Shown here: positions 17,704 to 25,703 of the stretch, one piece after another | How the letters are laid out: every line of letters begins with the position of its first letter | How positions within the stretch are numbered: the stretch's first letter is position 1 | Assembly: GCF_034044635.1 (NCBI RefSeq) | Contig: NZ_JAXCLX010000001.1 | Span: 310,001 to 374,000, forward strand | Reading direction: 5' to 3' | Length of the DNA stretch: 64,000 nucleotides | Source of the DNA: Dongia rigui | GTDB taxonomy: Bacteria > Pseudomonadota > Alphaproteobacteria > Dongiales > Dongiaceae | Notes under the pieces: generated by a model | The model's database searches: none | Seen by the model: only the letters and a program-made list of their open reading frames with translations | What the model was told of the DNA's origin: nothing | Program-made: the position numbers and the translations under genes

Positions 17704-18585
17704 CTATTCCGGCAGAGCGACCCCATGCTGGCGGCAGGCGGCGACCAGGGTCGAATGAAGCAGCATGGCGATCGTCATCGGCCCGACGCCACCCGGCACC
17801 GGCGTGATCGCCGAGGCCTTGGGCAGGCAGGACTGGAAGTCACAGTCGCCCACCAACTTGCCTTTGCCATCCTTCTCGATGCGGTTGATGCCGACATCGA
17901 TAACGACGGCCCCATCCTTCAGCCAGTCGCCCTTCACCATTTCGGGCCGCCCGACGGCGGCAATGACGATGTCGGCGCGGCGCACTTCGGCCGGCAGATC
18001 CTTGGTCTTCGAATGAGCGATGGTGACGGTGCAGCTTTCATTGAGCAGCAACTGCGCCATCGGCTTGCCAACGATGTTGGAGCGGCCGATGACCACGGCA
18101 TGCTTGCCGGCAAGATCGCCCAGTCGGTCCTTGAGCAGCAGCAGGCAGCCATAGGGCGTGCAGGGCACCAGGCCTTGCCCGCCGGTCGCCAAGCGGCCTG
18201 CATTCACGACATGAAAGCCGTCGACATCCTTATCGGGATCGATGGCGTTGATGACGGCCTGGGCATCGATCTGCTTGGGCAACGGTAGCTGCACCAGGAT
18301 GCCGTTGACCTGCGGATCTCTGTTCAGCTGGTCGATCAGCTTCAGCAGCGTCTCCTGCGAGGTCGAGGCATCGAGCTTGTGCTCGAAGCTGTTCATGCCC
18401 GAGGCCTTGGTCTGCTCGCCCTTGTTGCGCACATAGACTTTGGAGGCCGGATCTTCACCGACCAGCACAACCGCAAGACCCGGCGTGAAGCCGTTCTTCG
18501 ATTTCAGGGTCGCAACTTGGGCCGCGATCTTGCCGCGGAGCTTTTCGGCGAAGGCCTTGCCGTCGATGATCTTCTGCTCGCTCAT
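17704..18585 (-). CDS. folD: Bifunctional methylenetetrahydrofolate dehydrogenase/cyclohydrolase FolD
   Basis: A 293-residue protein of normal FolD length. Catalytic Tyr51 and Lys55 are in YVRNK, the folate-binding block is [10 protein letters not shown], the NADP-binding segment is [11 protein letters not shown], and the terminal motif is [14 protein letters not shown]. It interconverts 5,10-methylene-, methenyl- and 10-formyl-tetrahydrofolate in the cytosol. It lies six bases upstream of the stop side of yggU on the same strand, so yggT-yggU-folD is probably one operon. Confidence 0.97.
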   Translation of the reverse strand: MSEQKIIDGKAFAEKLRGKIAAQVATLKSKNGFTPGLAVVLVGEDPASKVYVRNKGEQTKASGMNSFEHKLDASTSQETLLKLIDQLNRDPQVNGILVQLPLPKQIDAQAVINAIDPDKDVDGFHVVNAGRLATGGQGLVPCTPYGCLLLLKDRLGDLAGKHAVVIGRSNIVGKPMAQLLLNESCTVTIAHSKTKDLPAEVRRADIVIAAVGRPEMVKGDWLKDGAVVIDVGINRIEKDGKGKLVGDCDFQSCLPKASAITPVPGGVGPMTIAMLLHSTLVAACRQHGVALPE

Positions 18586-18591
18586 GATGCC

Positions 18592-18927
18592 TCACGCCTC
18601 GTATTCAAGAATGGGAGATAGCCAGGCCTCGAGCGCTGCCACGAGTTCCGGCGGCCGGCCCCGAATGTCCACCAGCTTGCGCCGGTCTTTTGCCCCGGCG
18701 GCGACCGAAATCGCCGCTTTTGCGACAGGAAGATGCTTGGCGAGCAATGCCACGATGGCGGCATTGGCCTTGCCATCCTCGGGAGCCGCATTGATGCCGA
18801 GCTTCAGGGCCCAGCCACCCTCGGGCATCTCGACGAAACCCTGCGGCCCCTCGCGGCGCGACTTAGGCGTCACCCGCAAGCGCAGGCGAATACCCTCGGC
18901 CGTCACCTCGTGACAGGTGCGGCGCAT
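18592..18927 (-). CDS. DUF167 (YggU-family) protein
   Basis: A 111-residue protein of the YggU/DUF167 family: the core RLRVTPKSRREG, WALKLGINAAPEDGKANAAIVALLAKHL and a C-terminal alpha helix fit the small alpha/beta fold. The function is unknown. The start at 18927 (MRRTCHEV) is chosen because the upstream part of the frame has random composition and runs into yggT. Placement directly after yggT is a widespread conserved arrangement. Confidence 0.85.
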   Translation of the reverse strand: MRRTCHEVTAEGIRLRLRVTPKSRREGPQGFVEMPEGGWALKLGINAAPEDGKANAAIVALLAKHLPVAKAAISVAAGAKDRRKLVDIRGRPPELVAALEAWLSPILEYEA

Positions 18928-18953
18928 GTCAGGCCCAGGAGCACAGATGGAGA

Positions 18954-19238
18954 TCAGCGATAGATGACGTATTCCCACATCAGGTTGCGCAGGAATTGCA
19001 GCAACAAGATGAGGACGATCGGCGACAAATCGAGCCCGCCGACACTGGGGATGTATCGACGGATCGGCCGCAAGGCGGGTTCGGTAACCCGGTAGGTCAC
19101 CTCGCCCACCATGCGGACCAGCTGCTGGCGCGGATTGAGGATGTTGAAATGGATGAGCCAGCCCAGGGCAATGTTGATGATGAGGACCCAGGTAAAGATC
19201 CAAATGACCGTATCGATCAGAATTCCAATGGATTGCAT
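18954..19238 (-). CDS. YggT-family membrane protein
   Basis: A 94-residue protein with two hydrophobic segments (about residues 5-27 and 68-85) separated by the conserved stretch NPRQQLVRMVGEVTYRVTEPALRPIRRYIP, the hallmark of YggT. Family members are small inner-membrane proteins linked to osmotic and cell-division phenotypes. The start at 19238 (MQSIGILID) is preferred; the longer frame upstream would add an unconserved 41 residues. It is the first gene of the yggT-yggU-folD group. Confidence 0.85.
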   Translation of the reverse strand: MQSIGILIDTVIWIFTWVLIINIALGWLIHFNILNPRQQLVRMVGEVTYRVTEPALRPIRRYIPSVGGLDLSPIVLILLLQFLRNLMWEYVIYR

Positions 19239-19460
19239 AGTTTGATCCGTCGCCGCTGGTTGTCCCGCCCCGATTCCGCCGGGCGACGCTGCCCGTTGAG
19301 CGACCCGCAAGCTAAGCCAGCCCAACCCGCCTATCAAGCAGCACCCGACCCAGCGTATCACGCTGACACCGGCGGGATTCGCCCCGCACCCTGCCCCGTC
19401 CTACGCCAACGCTGTCGAAGATGGCTCTTTTTCCGCCGAATTCAAGGCATTAACCCAGGC

Positions 19461-19489
19461 TTGACAGCGCCCGCGCCCCCCACCATATT
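19461..19489 (+). promoter_or_regulatory. Sigma-70-type promoter for tRNA-Ala
   Basis: TTGACA at 19461-19466, a 17-base spacer and CATATT at 19484-19489 form a near-consensus housekeeping promoter 40 bases ahead of the tRNA. It lies in the 290-base gap after yggT, which shows no other clear feature. Confidence 0.7.
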
Positions 19490-19528
19490 CCGCCCGCTCC
19501 GGCCAATGCGCCGGATGCCCCAGCGGGT

Positions 19529-19604
19529 GGGCCCGTAGCTCAGTTGGGAGAGCGCCTCGTTCGCAATGAGGAGGTCGTCAGTTCGATTCTGATCGGGTCC
19601 ACCA
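19529..19604 (+). tRNA. tRNA-Ala (anticodon CGC)
   Basis: A complete 76-base cloverleaf. The acceptor GGGCCCG pairs with CGGGTCC, including the G3-U70 wobble that identifies alanine tRNAs. D-arm GCTC...GAGC, anticodon loop TTCGCAA with anticodon CGC (codon GCG), T-arm GTCAG-TTCGATT-CTGAT, and an encoded CCA at 19602-19604. Confidence 0.96.
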
Positions 19605-19636
19605 AAGCTTGCCATTTCGATCGATAGCCCTGGAAA

Positions 19637-19665
19637 GCACATGCAGTGAGGCATGTGTTCGTTTT
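19637..19665 (+). terminator. Possible terminator of tRNA-Ala
   Basis: A hairpin with arms at 19638-19644 and 19651-19657 (CACATGC / GCATGTG) and a six-base loop, followed by a TCGTTTTC stretch, lies 33 bases after the tRNA. The T-run is broken, so termination may be partial. Confidence 0.5.
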
Positions 19666-19681
19666 CATGAAAGGGCTACCG

Positions 19682-20041
19682 ATGTCTACAAACCAGAAAA
19701 CCATACCCACCGGCCATCTGTTCATCTCGCCGGAGTTGCTGACCGCTATCGAACAGCGACCGGCACTCGATAGCCGGATCAAGGCATGCCTGGAACGGCA
19801 TCGTGCCGGCGATGATGGGCTGATTACCGAGACGATACGATCACAAAACCGCGCTGCCTGCGATACGCGTGGCGCCGTGATTTCCGCCTATCAACTAGAC
19901 CCCACGACATCACGTGGCGAAGCCGGGAACAATCTCTTGTGGATCAAAACGCTGGCCGGCTGGGGAGAGACTTTCATCATGCTGCCCAGCGATCTGGACC
20001 GCGAAGCGGAATTGATCCTGTACCAGGAAATCGAGGACTGA
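19682..20041 (+). CDS. Hypothetical protein resembling small 'plasmid-related' proteins
   Basis: A 119-residue soluble protein. Its pattern of a Gly-rich start, SPELLTAIEQ, LERHRAGDDG, a conserved AVISAYQL and then LLWIKTLAGWGETFIMLPSDL resembles the small protein family often annotated 'plasmid-related' on integrated elements (pattern RHxxGDWG, SAY, LWIITE, LLP). The match is from memory and partial. The start at 19682 (MSTNQK) is preferred over an upstream ATG at 19646 inside the hairpin. It lies just downstream of tRNA-Ala, a common integration target, with no integrase nearby. Confidence 0.6.
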   Translation: MSTNQKTIPTGHLFISPELLTAIEQRPALDSRIKACLERHRAGDDGLITETIRSQNRAACDTRGAVISAYQLDPTTSRGEAGNNLLWIKTLAGWGETFIMLPSDLDREAELILYQEIED

Positions 20042-20153
20042 TCGGGCAACTCGACAAACGCCGTCAGCAAGCATGCTGGCGGCGTTTGGGAGCTTGCAGT
20101 TGCTGGGGTAACAAATCGCGCCTGTGAAAGCGATGGCTCAAACCTCGCCTTGC

Positions 20154-20291
20154 CTAGAAGAACTGTGCGAGCGTCGAGGCGCCAACGATCAGGAGCGCAA
20201 TTGCGCCAAAGAACGTCCAGCCGCTGCTGATCGGGTGGTGATGGACGTCGGCTTGCTGCAGGACGTCTGTGTAATCTACGGGACCAGGCAT
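20154..20291 (-). CDS. Small single-span membrane protein, 45 residues
   Basis: A short minus-strand frame from ATG at 20291 to TAG at 20154. The product starts MPGPVDYTDVLQQADVHHHP and then has one hydrophobic segment (WTFFGAIALLIVGASTLA) ending in QFF. A clean Shine-Dalgarno (GGAGG) lies five bases upstream of the ATG. Soluble N-terminus with a His-rich patch, one membrane helix and almost no tail: it looks like a small accessory subunit of a membrane complex, but I recognise no family. The ribosome binding site and coherent composition make it credible despite its size. Confidence 0.6.
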   Translation of the reverse strand: MPGPVDYTDVLQQADVHHHPISSGWTFFGAIALLIVGASTLAQFF

Positions 20292-20592
20292 GAAAGCCTC
20301 CGTCAAATGCCGTCGCTTCTCGGTTGGGCTCGATGCGGGCCATCGTGGCGCGGCGATGCTCTGCTAAGTGGGCTGGACCGGAAAGGGTTCAAGGGAAAGC
20401 GGAGGAGATGTGAGATCCGTCACAGGCCCAGTCTCCGATTCCGATTGGCTTGATGCGGATGCGATACATCTAAGTTATTGTTAATACGCATATTTCCTAA
20501 GACGCCCATCCATTACGGGGCAATTCGGAGGAACAGGGCGAGCCGGCAACCATTTCCTTGGCAGTGTGCACCCCGAAGATAAGGAGAGCGAG
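20292..20592. other. Intergenic region upstream of a secreted-protein gene
   Basis: A 301-base stretch between two divergent small genes. The right half is A+T-richer (around 20470-20510) and should hold the promoter for the gene at 20593. A frame across the left part (20124-20453, plus) lacks a ribosome binding site and overlaps the small membrane protein gene, so it is not called. Nothing else is recognisable. Confidence 0.5.
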
Positions 20593-20931
20593 ATGACACG
20601 TCGCTTCAGCCTGTCGATGGTGGCCCTGGCTGCCATGGTCGCCGGTTCCGCCCCCGCCCTGGCGCAGGAACAGCAAAACACGCCAACCGATCCGACCGCC
20701 CCTAGTGGCGGCACCTGCACGGGCTTTCCCGGCGATCCAGCCAACTGCCCGCGCCAAGATCAGCCGAATACGACGGTGCCAGAACAGCCGGACGATTCCG
20801 ATATCAACACCCAGTCGGGGCCGGAGCAAACGACGCCCCCAGAGCAAACGACGCCCGATGACAACAACACCTTGCAGCAGCCCAACGGAAGTAGCCCGGA
20901 CAACGGCGCCGCGAACCCCGCCGCGCCATAG
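20593..20931 (+). CDS. Secreted low-complexity protein
   Basis: A 112-residue protein with a clear Sec signal peptide (MTRRFSLSMVALAAMVAGSA, cleavage near ALA-QEQ at about residue 24). The mature part is rich in Pro, Thr, Gln, Asn and Asp, is acidic, and contains two cysteines in a CTGFPGDPANC block. The repeated QTTPPEQTTP segment is low-complexity. The start at 20593 is backed by AAGGAG six bases upstream. Probably periplasmic or surface-exposed and disordered; no function assigned. A strong terminator follows, so it is a single-gene unit. Confidence 0.7.
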   Translation: MTRRFSLSMVALAAMVAGSAPALAQEQQNTPTDPTAPSGGTCTGFPGDPANCPRQDQPNTTVPEQPDDSDINTQSGPEQTTPPEQTTPDDNNTLQQPNGSSPDNGAANPAAP

Positions 20932-20947
20932 CACGTCGGCGTCGCCA

Positions 20948-20986
20948 AGAGCCCTGTCCGTTCATACCGGGCAGGGCTCTTCTTTT
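20948..20986 (+). terminator. Rho-independent terminator
   Basis: AGAGCCCTG (20948-20956) pairs with CAGGGCTCT (20972-20980), extended inward by TCCG/CGGG, and is followed by TCTTTT. It ends the gene at 20593 and reaches the stop codon of the convergent chaC. Confidence 0.9.
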
Positions 20987-21707
20987 ATGGCTGGCGTGAC
21001 ATGATACGTGCGGCCACCAATTGCTGCAGACGCCACAGATGCCGGTCGTGGATTCCCTTGGCTTCGAGATGCGCCACGGTCTGATAGAGATACTCGGCGC
21101 AGGATCCCCAGTGACCGCAGGCCTCGGCCAGGATATTGGCGATTTCGTCCGGCGGCAGCTTTCCCATATAGCTCGGCGCCTTGCGGTTCATGACGAAGGC
21201 TATAGCCCTCACCCGCGCGCCCCCTTCTATAGCAACATTCACCCAGCGAGGCCGACAGTTCGGTGGCTTCACGGTGAACTCACGCCGGAAGAGCTTTTCG
21301 ACATGTGCCCTAAGGCCGTCATCCGGCAGACGATAGAGCATGCCGGTGCACCGCCCGCCGCGATCGAGCGCCATCATCAGACCCGGCGTCGCGCGCGTGC
21401 CGCGGAAGCGCACAACGCGGAAGCAGAAATCGCGGTGGAACCCCAGCGCCGTGCCGCGCATCTCATCCACATGCGGCACCTCAGGCTTCCAGATGAGCGA
21501 GCCGTAGGCGAAAAGCCAGCAGGGCGTACCGGGCTGGAGATCGGCCAGCATTTCCGCAGCGATCGCCGCATAGTCGGCATCGCTGTGGTAGGAGAGCATC
21601 GGATCCGGCCCTTCGTCGGCCAGCACGCGATGAACACGAGCCACCAATGCAGGTGTCAGATCCATGCGGCGCGGGGCCACCGCCCCCTTCTGTGCCTTTC
21701 GCGTCAC
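20985..21707 (-). CDS. Gamma-glutamylcyclotransferase ChaC family
   Basis: A ChaC-type gamma-glutamylcyclotransferase, which cleaves glutathione to 5-oxoproline and Cys-Gly in the cytosol. The substrate loop WLFAYGSLIWKP is the diagnostic YGSL motif, followed by RFRGTRATPGLMMALD and the C-terminal GKLPPDEIANILAEACG. The start is uncertain: a GTG at 21707 (preceded by GGGGA) is used here, giving 240 residues; an ATG at 21665 would give 226. The upstream frame to 21824 looks non-coding. Confidence 0.85.
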   Translation of the reverse strand: MTRKAQKGAVAPRRMDLTPALVARVHRVLADEGPDPMLSYHSDADYAAIAAEMLADLQPGTPCWLFAYGSLIWKPEVPHVDEMRGTALGFHRDFCFRVVRFRGTRATPGLMMALDRGGRCTGMLYRLPDDGLRAHVEKLFRREFTVKPPNCRPRWVNVAIEGGARVRAIAFVMNRKAPSYMGKLPPDEIANILAEACGHWGSCAEYLYQTVAHLEAKGIHDRHLWRLQQLVAARIMSRQP

Positions 21708-21867
21708 AGTTTCCCCGTTATTCGAATCGCTCGGGTCTGGTGCCCGCAAATAACGGCACCATGGTCGACTGCCCTCGGGTAGAACGACAAGTGACGATTT
21801 CTCACGGGCCTGGTGAGGCGGCAACGCCCCGCGGCCGGCTCATTTTTCCCCCATTTCAGGATTTTCG

Positions 21868-22527
21868 ATGAAAGCCGCCTTGCTGTTCGACCTCGATGGA
21901 ACCCTGGTCGACACCGATCACCTGCACCTTGACGCCTTCAACCGCCTGTTCGCCGAGCACGGCTTCCAGGTTGATCGGCCAACCTACACCGCCAAGATCA
22001 TGGGCCAGCCCAATGCGGGGATTGCCGAAACCTTCCTGCCGCATCTGGGCCGCGACGCGGCGCTGGCATTGCTGTCGCGCAAGGAAGAAGCCTATCGCGG
22101 CATGGTGCGGGATCTCACGCCCATCGCCGGCCTCATCGACCTGCTCGACTGGGTGAAGGCAGAAGGGATTCCCTGCGGCGTCGTCACCAATGCGCCGCGC
22201 GCCAATGCCGAACTGGTGCTGGAGGGCCTCGGTCTCGCCCACCGCTTTGAGACACTGGTGATCGGCGATGAACTGGCACAGGCGAAACCCCATCCCCTGC
22301 CCTACCTAACTGGCCTGGAACGACTGGGAGCCGATGCCCGCAAATCTGTCGCCTTCGAGGATTCACCTTCCGGCATGCAGGCGGCGCTTGGTGCCGGGTT
22401 GACGCTGGTGGGGCTTGCCACCTCGCTGCCGCCGGAAACGATGCAGGGTCACGGCGCCCATGTGGCGGTGAAGGATTACCACGACCCGCGCATCCGCGAC
22501 CTTATTGCGCAGCGACTGGCTGCTTAG
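21868..22527 (+). CDS. HAD-superfamily hydrolase, beta-phosphoglucomutase/phosphoglycolate phosphatase-like
   Basis: A 219-residue subfamily IA HAD phosphatase. Motif I is FDLDGTLVDTD (nucleophile Asp8, acid Asp10), motif II is GVVTNAP, the motif III lysine is in QAKPHPLPY, and motif IV is VAFEDSPSGM. A helical cap lies between motifs I and II. The substrate cannot be read from the sequence; candidates are sugar phosphates or phosphoglycolate. It ends tail to tail with the LysR gene, overlapping by 26 bases. Confidence 0.88.
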   Translation: MKAALLFDLDGTLVDTDHLHLDAFNRLFAEHGFQVDRPTYTAKIMGQPNAGIAETFLPHLGRDAALALLSRKEEAYRGMVRDLTPIAGLIDLLDWVKAEGIPCGVVTNAPRANAELVLEGLGLAHRFETLVIGDELAQAKPHPLPYLTGLERLGADARKSVAFEDSPSGMQAALGAGLTLVGLATSLPPETMQGHGAHVAVKDYHDPRIRDLIAQRLAA

Positions 22528-23377
22528 ACGCGATCTCGATCAGAGCGGCGACGGTGCGGCGCCGGCGGCGCGGCTTAAGATAGACCAGCATGTTGCGGTT
22601 TGATCCCCTCAGTTCGCGGATCGGCACGGCGACGCTGCGCGGATCAGCGTTCTTCTCGCGATCAAAAACAAAGCCAACGCCAATGCGACGCGACACAGCC
22701 TCGATCATCGCTTCGCGGCTGCCCACGGTGAGCACAGGGAAAAGATGCAGGCGTTGCTTGCGCAAGGCGCGCTCCAGCGTGCGCTGGGTATTGGACCCGT
22801 GCTCACGGAAGACGACCTTTTCGGCAACGATATCCTTCAAGGCAACCTCGCCACGTTTTGCCAGCGCATGGCCGCGCGGTACCAGCAGCATCATGTCCTG
22901 AACGGCGACCGGGAGTGCTGCAACGCGCGGATCCTCGGGCGGATTGGCCAACATGGCAATGTCCGCCGCTGATTGCAGCAAGGCATTCCATGTCTCCGTC
23001 GCATTTCCCAGAATGAGCTCGACCGTAACGCCAGGGTGACTGGCGCGGAAGGCGGCGAGCAGGTCAAGCGCGAGATGCGGCCCATCGGCGGCAAAGCGCA
23101 GATGGCCGCGCTGCAGCTTCAAGGAACTGCCGAGGAAATCCTCGATCTCGGCCTCGACCCCGAACATCTGGCGCGTCAGGCCGAACAGCGTAGCGCCATC
23201 CGCCGTCAGGCTGACCGTCGCACCTTTGCGCGTCAGGAGATCGGTACGGTAGGCCCGTTCGAGGGCCGCCACCTGCAGCGAAACGGCAGGCTGCGTCACC
23301 CCCAGCATGTCGGCGGCGCGCGAGAAACTTCCGGATCGGGCCACGGCATCAAACGCCCGCAATTGGCTGTAGCTCAT
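22502..23377 (-). CDS. LysR-family transcriptional regulator
   Basis: A 291-residue LysR regulator. The N-terminal winged helix-turn-helix is LRAFDAVARSGSFSRAADML, then GVTQPAVSLQVAALE; the co-inducer domain follows from about residue 90. The start at 23377 (MSYSQLRAF) fits the family; a longer frame adds 13 unconserved residues. It is divergent from the AllA-like gene across 110 A+T-rich bases with an inverted repeat, so that gene is its most likely target. The effector is unknown. Confidence 0.9.
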   Translation of the reverse strand: MSYSQLRAFDAVARSGSFSRAADMLGVTQPAVSLQVAALERAYRTDLLTRKGATVSLTADGATLFGLTRQMFGVEAEIEDFLGSSLKLQRGHLRFAADGPHLALDLLAAFRASHPGVTVELILGNATETWNALLQSAADIAMLANPPEDPRVAALPVAVQDMMLLVPRGHALAKRGEVALKDIVAEKVVFREHGSNTQRTLERALRKQRLHLFPVLTVGSREAMIEAVSRRIGVGFVFDREKNADPRSVAVPIRELRGSNRNMLVYLKPRRRRRTVAALIEIASKQPVAAQ

Positions 23378-23404
23378 GATGACAGTATAAGTTTTAATAA
23401 TATT

Positions 23405-23418
23405 ATATGCCAGCATAT
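23405..23418. promoter_or_regulatory. Candidate LysR operator
   Basis: ATATGC-CA-GCATAT is a perfect 6-bp inverted repeat in the A+T-rich divergent region between the LysR gene and the AllA-like gene, 28 bases upstream of the LysR start. Autoregulatory sites of LysR proteins commonly sit in this position. Confidence 0.45.
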
Positions 23419-23487
23419 CAAATTGGATTTATGTCATCAGGACGCGGAAACTGACGGGCCATTTCCTTCAGCCGGAGGGTTTCACCC

Positions 23488-24180
23488 GTGACTGTTACAT
23501 CCCCGATCCAGAACGCACCCAACCTGAAGCCGCTCGCCTCGGCGATGCCTGACAAGCCCGTGCACCGCATCCCGCTCATCAAGGCGACGCCGGAGAACCT
23601 CCAAGGTTATGGCGAGATCATCACCCAAGCCGACGCCAGGAAGGTCGAGATCGTGCGCTGGCCGTCGCTGGGCTGGCGGCAGGTTGAACCGGGGACCGGC
23701 GACCAGGGCGGCACGACCGAGGGCCTGTTCCGCTTCCAATGGCACGGGGACGTTCTGCGCGCGCGCAACGAAGCCGTCGACGACGATTACGTATTGGGCT
23801 GGACCTGCCAGCCCAGCCAGGCGCGGGAGGATCGCCAGACGGCGCCCCGCGACGCGTTGCTGTTGTGGCGCTGCAATTACCATCCCGATGGGGGCCAGCT
23901 GTTCTTTCCGCTGGAGCCTGGACCTTTTGTCACCACGCTTGCCTTGCCGGGCGACGACATCACGCCGGATAGCTTCGTTGCCTTCTATTCGGAGGGTGGC
24001 ACGGGGCTCTACATACATCCCGGCATCTGGCACGAGGCGCTATGCCCGGTGAATGACAGCTTCCGCTTCTTCGGTCGCCAGGGAAAGGTGCATGCCCGGG
24101 TCGGCGCCGATTTTCCGAATGAATTCGGATGTTATCTCTCGGTCTCATTGCGCAAGGAAGACGTGCGCGACCGGCTCTGA
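23488..24180 (+). CDS. Ureidoglycolate lyase (AllA)-like cupin protein
   Basis: A 230-residue protein starting at GTG, with GGAGGG about eight bases upstream. The middle and C-terminal parts resemble the AllA/ureidoglycolate lyase cupin fold: GQLFFPLEPGPFVTTLALPG, then YIHPGIWHEALCPV, which has the 'P-G-x-W-H' signature. It is longer than canonical AllA (about 160 residues), mainly at the N-terminus, and the window holds a second, standard allA at 56335. Its neighbours are a LysR regulator and choline sulfatase rather than allantoin genes, so a different substrate is likely. The family is supported; the reaction is not known. Confidence 0.75.
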   Translation: MTVTSPIQNAPNLKPLASAMPDKPVHRIPLIKATPENLQGYGEIITQADARKVEIVRWPSLGWRQVEPGTGDQGGTTEGLFRFQWHGDVLRARNEAVDDDYVLGWTCQPSQAREDRQTAPRDALLLWRCNYHPDGGQLFFPLEPGPFVTTLALPGDDITPDSFVAFYSEGGTGLYIHPGIWHEALCPVNDSFRFFGRQGKVHARVGADFPNEFGCYLSVSLRKEDVRDRL

Positions 24181-24188
24181 GGCTGGTC

Positions 24189-25691
24189 TCAACCTCTGCG
24201 GGGCAGTCGCAGCGCCGCGTCTGGATCGGGAAGATCGACGCCCCAATTTCGGTAATAGGTCGATGCCGCATCCTGACGCGGTTCGAAATCCCACGGCGCC
24301 AGGCGTCCCTTCACCAGGGCGTCATGCACCAGGCGGCGGCGGCGCTGGCTGGCAAGGACCGCGTCACGCAGATGAGCGAAGTTCCAGCGCGCATTGGCGG
24401 CCTCGGTGAAAGAGGCAACGTCAGCGGCGTGGGCCGGATCGGCTGCGAGATTCTTGAGCTCGCGCGGATCGGCGGCAAGGTCATAAAGCGTCGGGCCGTC
24501 GTCGGGCGCATAGGTGAATTTCAGCGATCCCACCCGCAGCATGATCGCCGGTTGTTCGTAACCCTCGCCCATGTACTCGGCGGCGATCCTGCCTTGCGGC
24601 TGGGCTTTGCCGGCAAGCACCGGCAGCAGGGATTGACCGTCCTGCAAAAGCCCATCCAGGCCACCACCCACCATGTCCGCGAAAGTCGACATGAGATCGA
24701 GATGCGAAACCGGCGGCGCGACGCGCTGTCCCTCCTTGATACCGGGGCCAGCAAAGACCAGCGGCACGCGGATCGCGCGGTCGAAGAACGTCATCTTGTA
24801 CCACATGCCGCGCTCGCCCAGCATGTCGCCGTGATCCGAGGTCACAATGACGATTGTGTTGTCGAGTTGGCCAAGCGACTTCAGCGTATCGACGAGGCGG
24901 CCGAGCAGCGCATCGCAATAGGAGATCATGCCGTAATAGGCATGGCGGGCGCGGCGGATCTGTTCGGAGGTGAGAGGAATCTCGCCGCGATCATAGAGCT
25001 GGTACATGCGCCGGCCGGCGGCATCGTCCTGTCGTGGCACCACCGGCATATCTATCGCGTCGTGCGCGTACATATCCCAGAATGGGCGCAATGCGAGATA
25101 AGGGTCGTGCGGATGCATGACCGAAAGCGTCAGCATGAAGGGCCGGCCATCCTTGGCGCCGGCATGCTGATGGAGCCATTGCCGCGCCTTGAAGGTCGCG
25201 TCCTCGTCATATTGCAGCGACAGCGAATAATCGCAAGGACCCGCCTCGGCGACGCTTTGCAGCGTGTGGTACCAGGGTTGAGCATCGCCGCCATGATCCC
25301 AATCCGGCGTCCAGCCGAGATCGGACGGCGACAGATCGGTCGTAAGCCGCTCCTCATAACCGTGCAACTGGTCCGCGCCCGTGAAATCCATCTTGCCCGA
25401 CAGGCAGGTGCGATAGCCGGCACGGCGCAGCACATGCAGGAAAGTTGGCATGCTGGATGGCAGTTCACTGGCATTGTCGAAGGCGCCGAAGCGCGAGGGC
25501 AGCAGGCCGCTCAGCATACCGAAACGCGACGGCGAGCAGAGCGGCGCCGCACAATAGGCATTCTCGAACAATGTCCCGCGCGCCGCCAAGGCATCGATAT
25601 GCGGTGTCTTGACCAGCTTGTGGCCGTAGGCCGGCAGCGAGAGCGCTGCCAGCTGGTCGAACATAACGAACAGGATATTGGGGCGGGACAT
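24189..25691 (-). CDS. betC: Choline sulfatase BetC
   Basis: A 500-residue type I sulfatase. Cys52 in CSPSR (residues 52-56) is the site converted to formylglycine; metal ligands are expected at Asp12/Gln13 (FDQL) and in TSDHGDMLGE. The segment SGKMDFTGADQLHGYEERL and the C-terminal block are typical of choline sulfatases, which release choline and sulfate from choline-O-sulfate, feeding glycine betaine synthesis. No betAB or choline transporter genes are in the window. It is preceded by the GlsB-type gene at 12 bases and converges with the AllA-like gene. Confidence 0.92.
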   Translation of the reverse strand: MSRPNILFVMFDQLAALSLPAYGHKLVKTPHIDALAARGTLFENAYCAAPLCSPSRFGMLSGLLPSRFGAFDNASELPSSMPTFLHVLRRAGYRTCLSGKMDFTGADQLHGYEERLTTDLSPSDLGWTPDWDHGGDAQPWYHTLQSVAEAGPCDYSLSLQYDEDATFKARQWLHQHAGAKDGRPFMLTLSVMHPHDPYLALRPFWDMYAHDAIDMPVVPRQDDAAGRRMYQLYDRGEIPLTSEQIRRARHAYYGMISYCDALLGRLVDTLKSLGQLDNTIVIVTSDHGDMLGERGMWYKMTFFDRAIRVPLVFAGPGIKEGQRVAPPVSHLDLMSTFADMVGGGLDGLLQDGQSLLPVLAGKAQPQGRIAAEYMGEGYEQPAIMLRVGSLKFTYAPDDGPTLYDLAADPRELKNLAADPAHAADVASFTEAANARWNFAHLRDAVLASQRRRRLVHDALVKGRLAPWDFEPRQDAASTYYRNWGVDLPDPDAALRLPRRG

Positions 25692-25703
25692 AGGGCCTCG
25701 GCC

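Noticed and set aside
19442-19654. Short minus-strand frame across the tRNA-Ala
   Set aside because: It is the translation of a tRNA gene (the DQNRTDDLL-type pattern) often mis-annotated as a protein.
20124-20453. Plus-strand frame of 109 residues
   Set aside because: No ribosome binding site, Arg/Cys-rich random composition, and antisense to the better-supported 45-residue gene.
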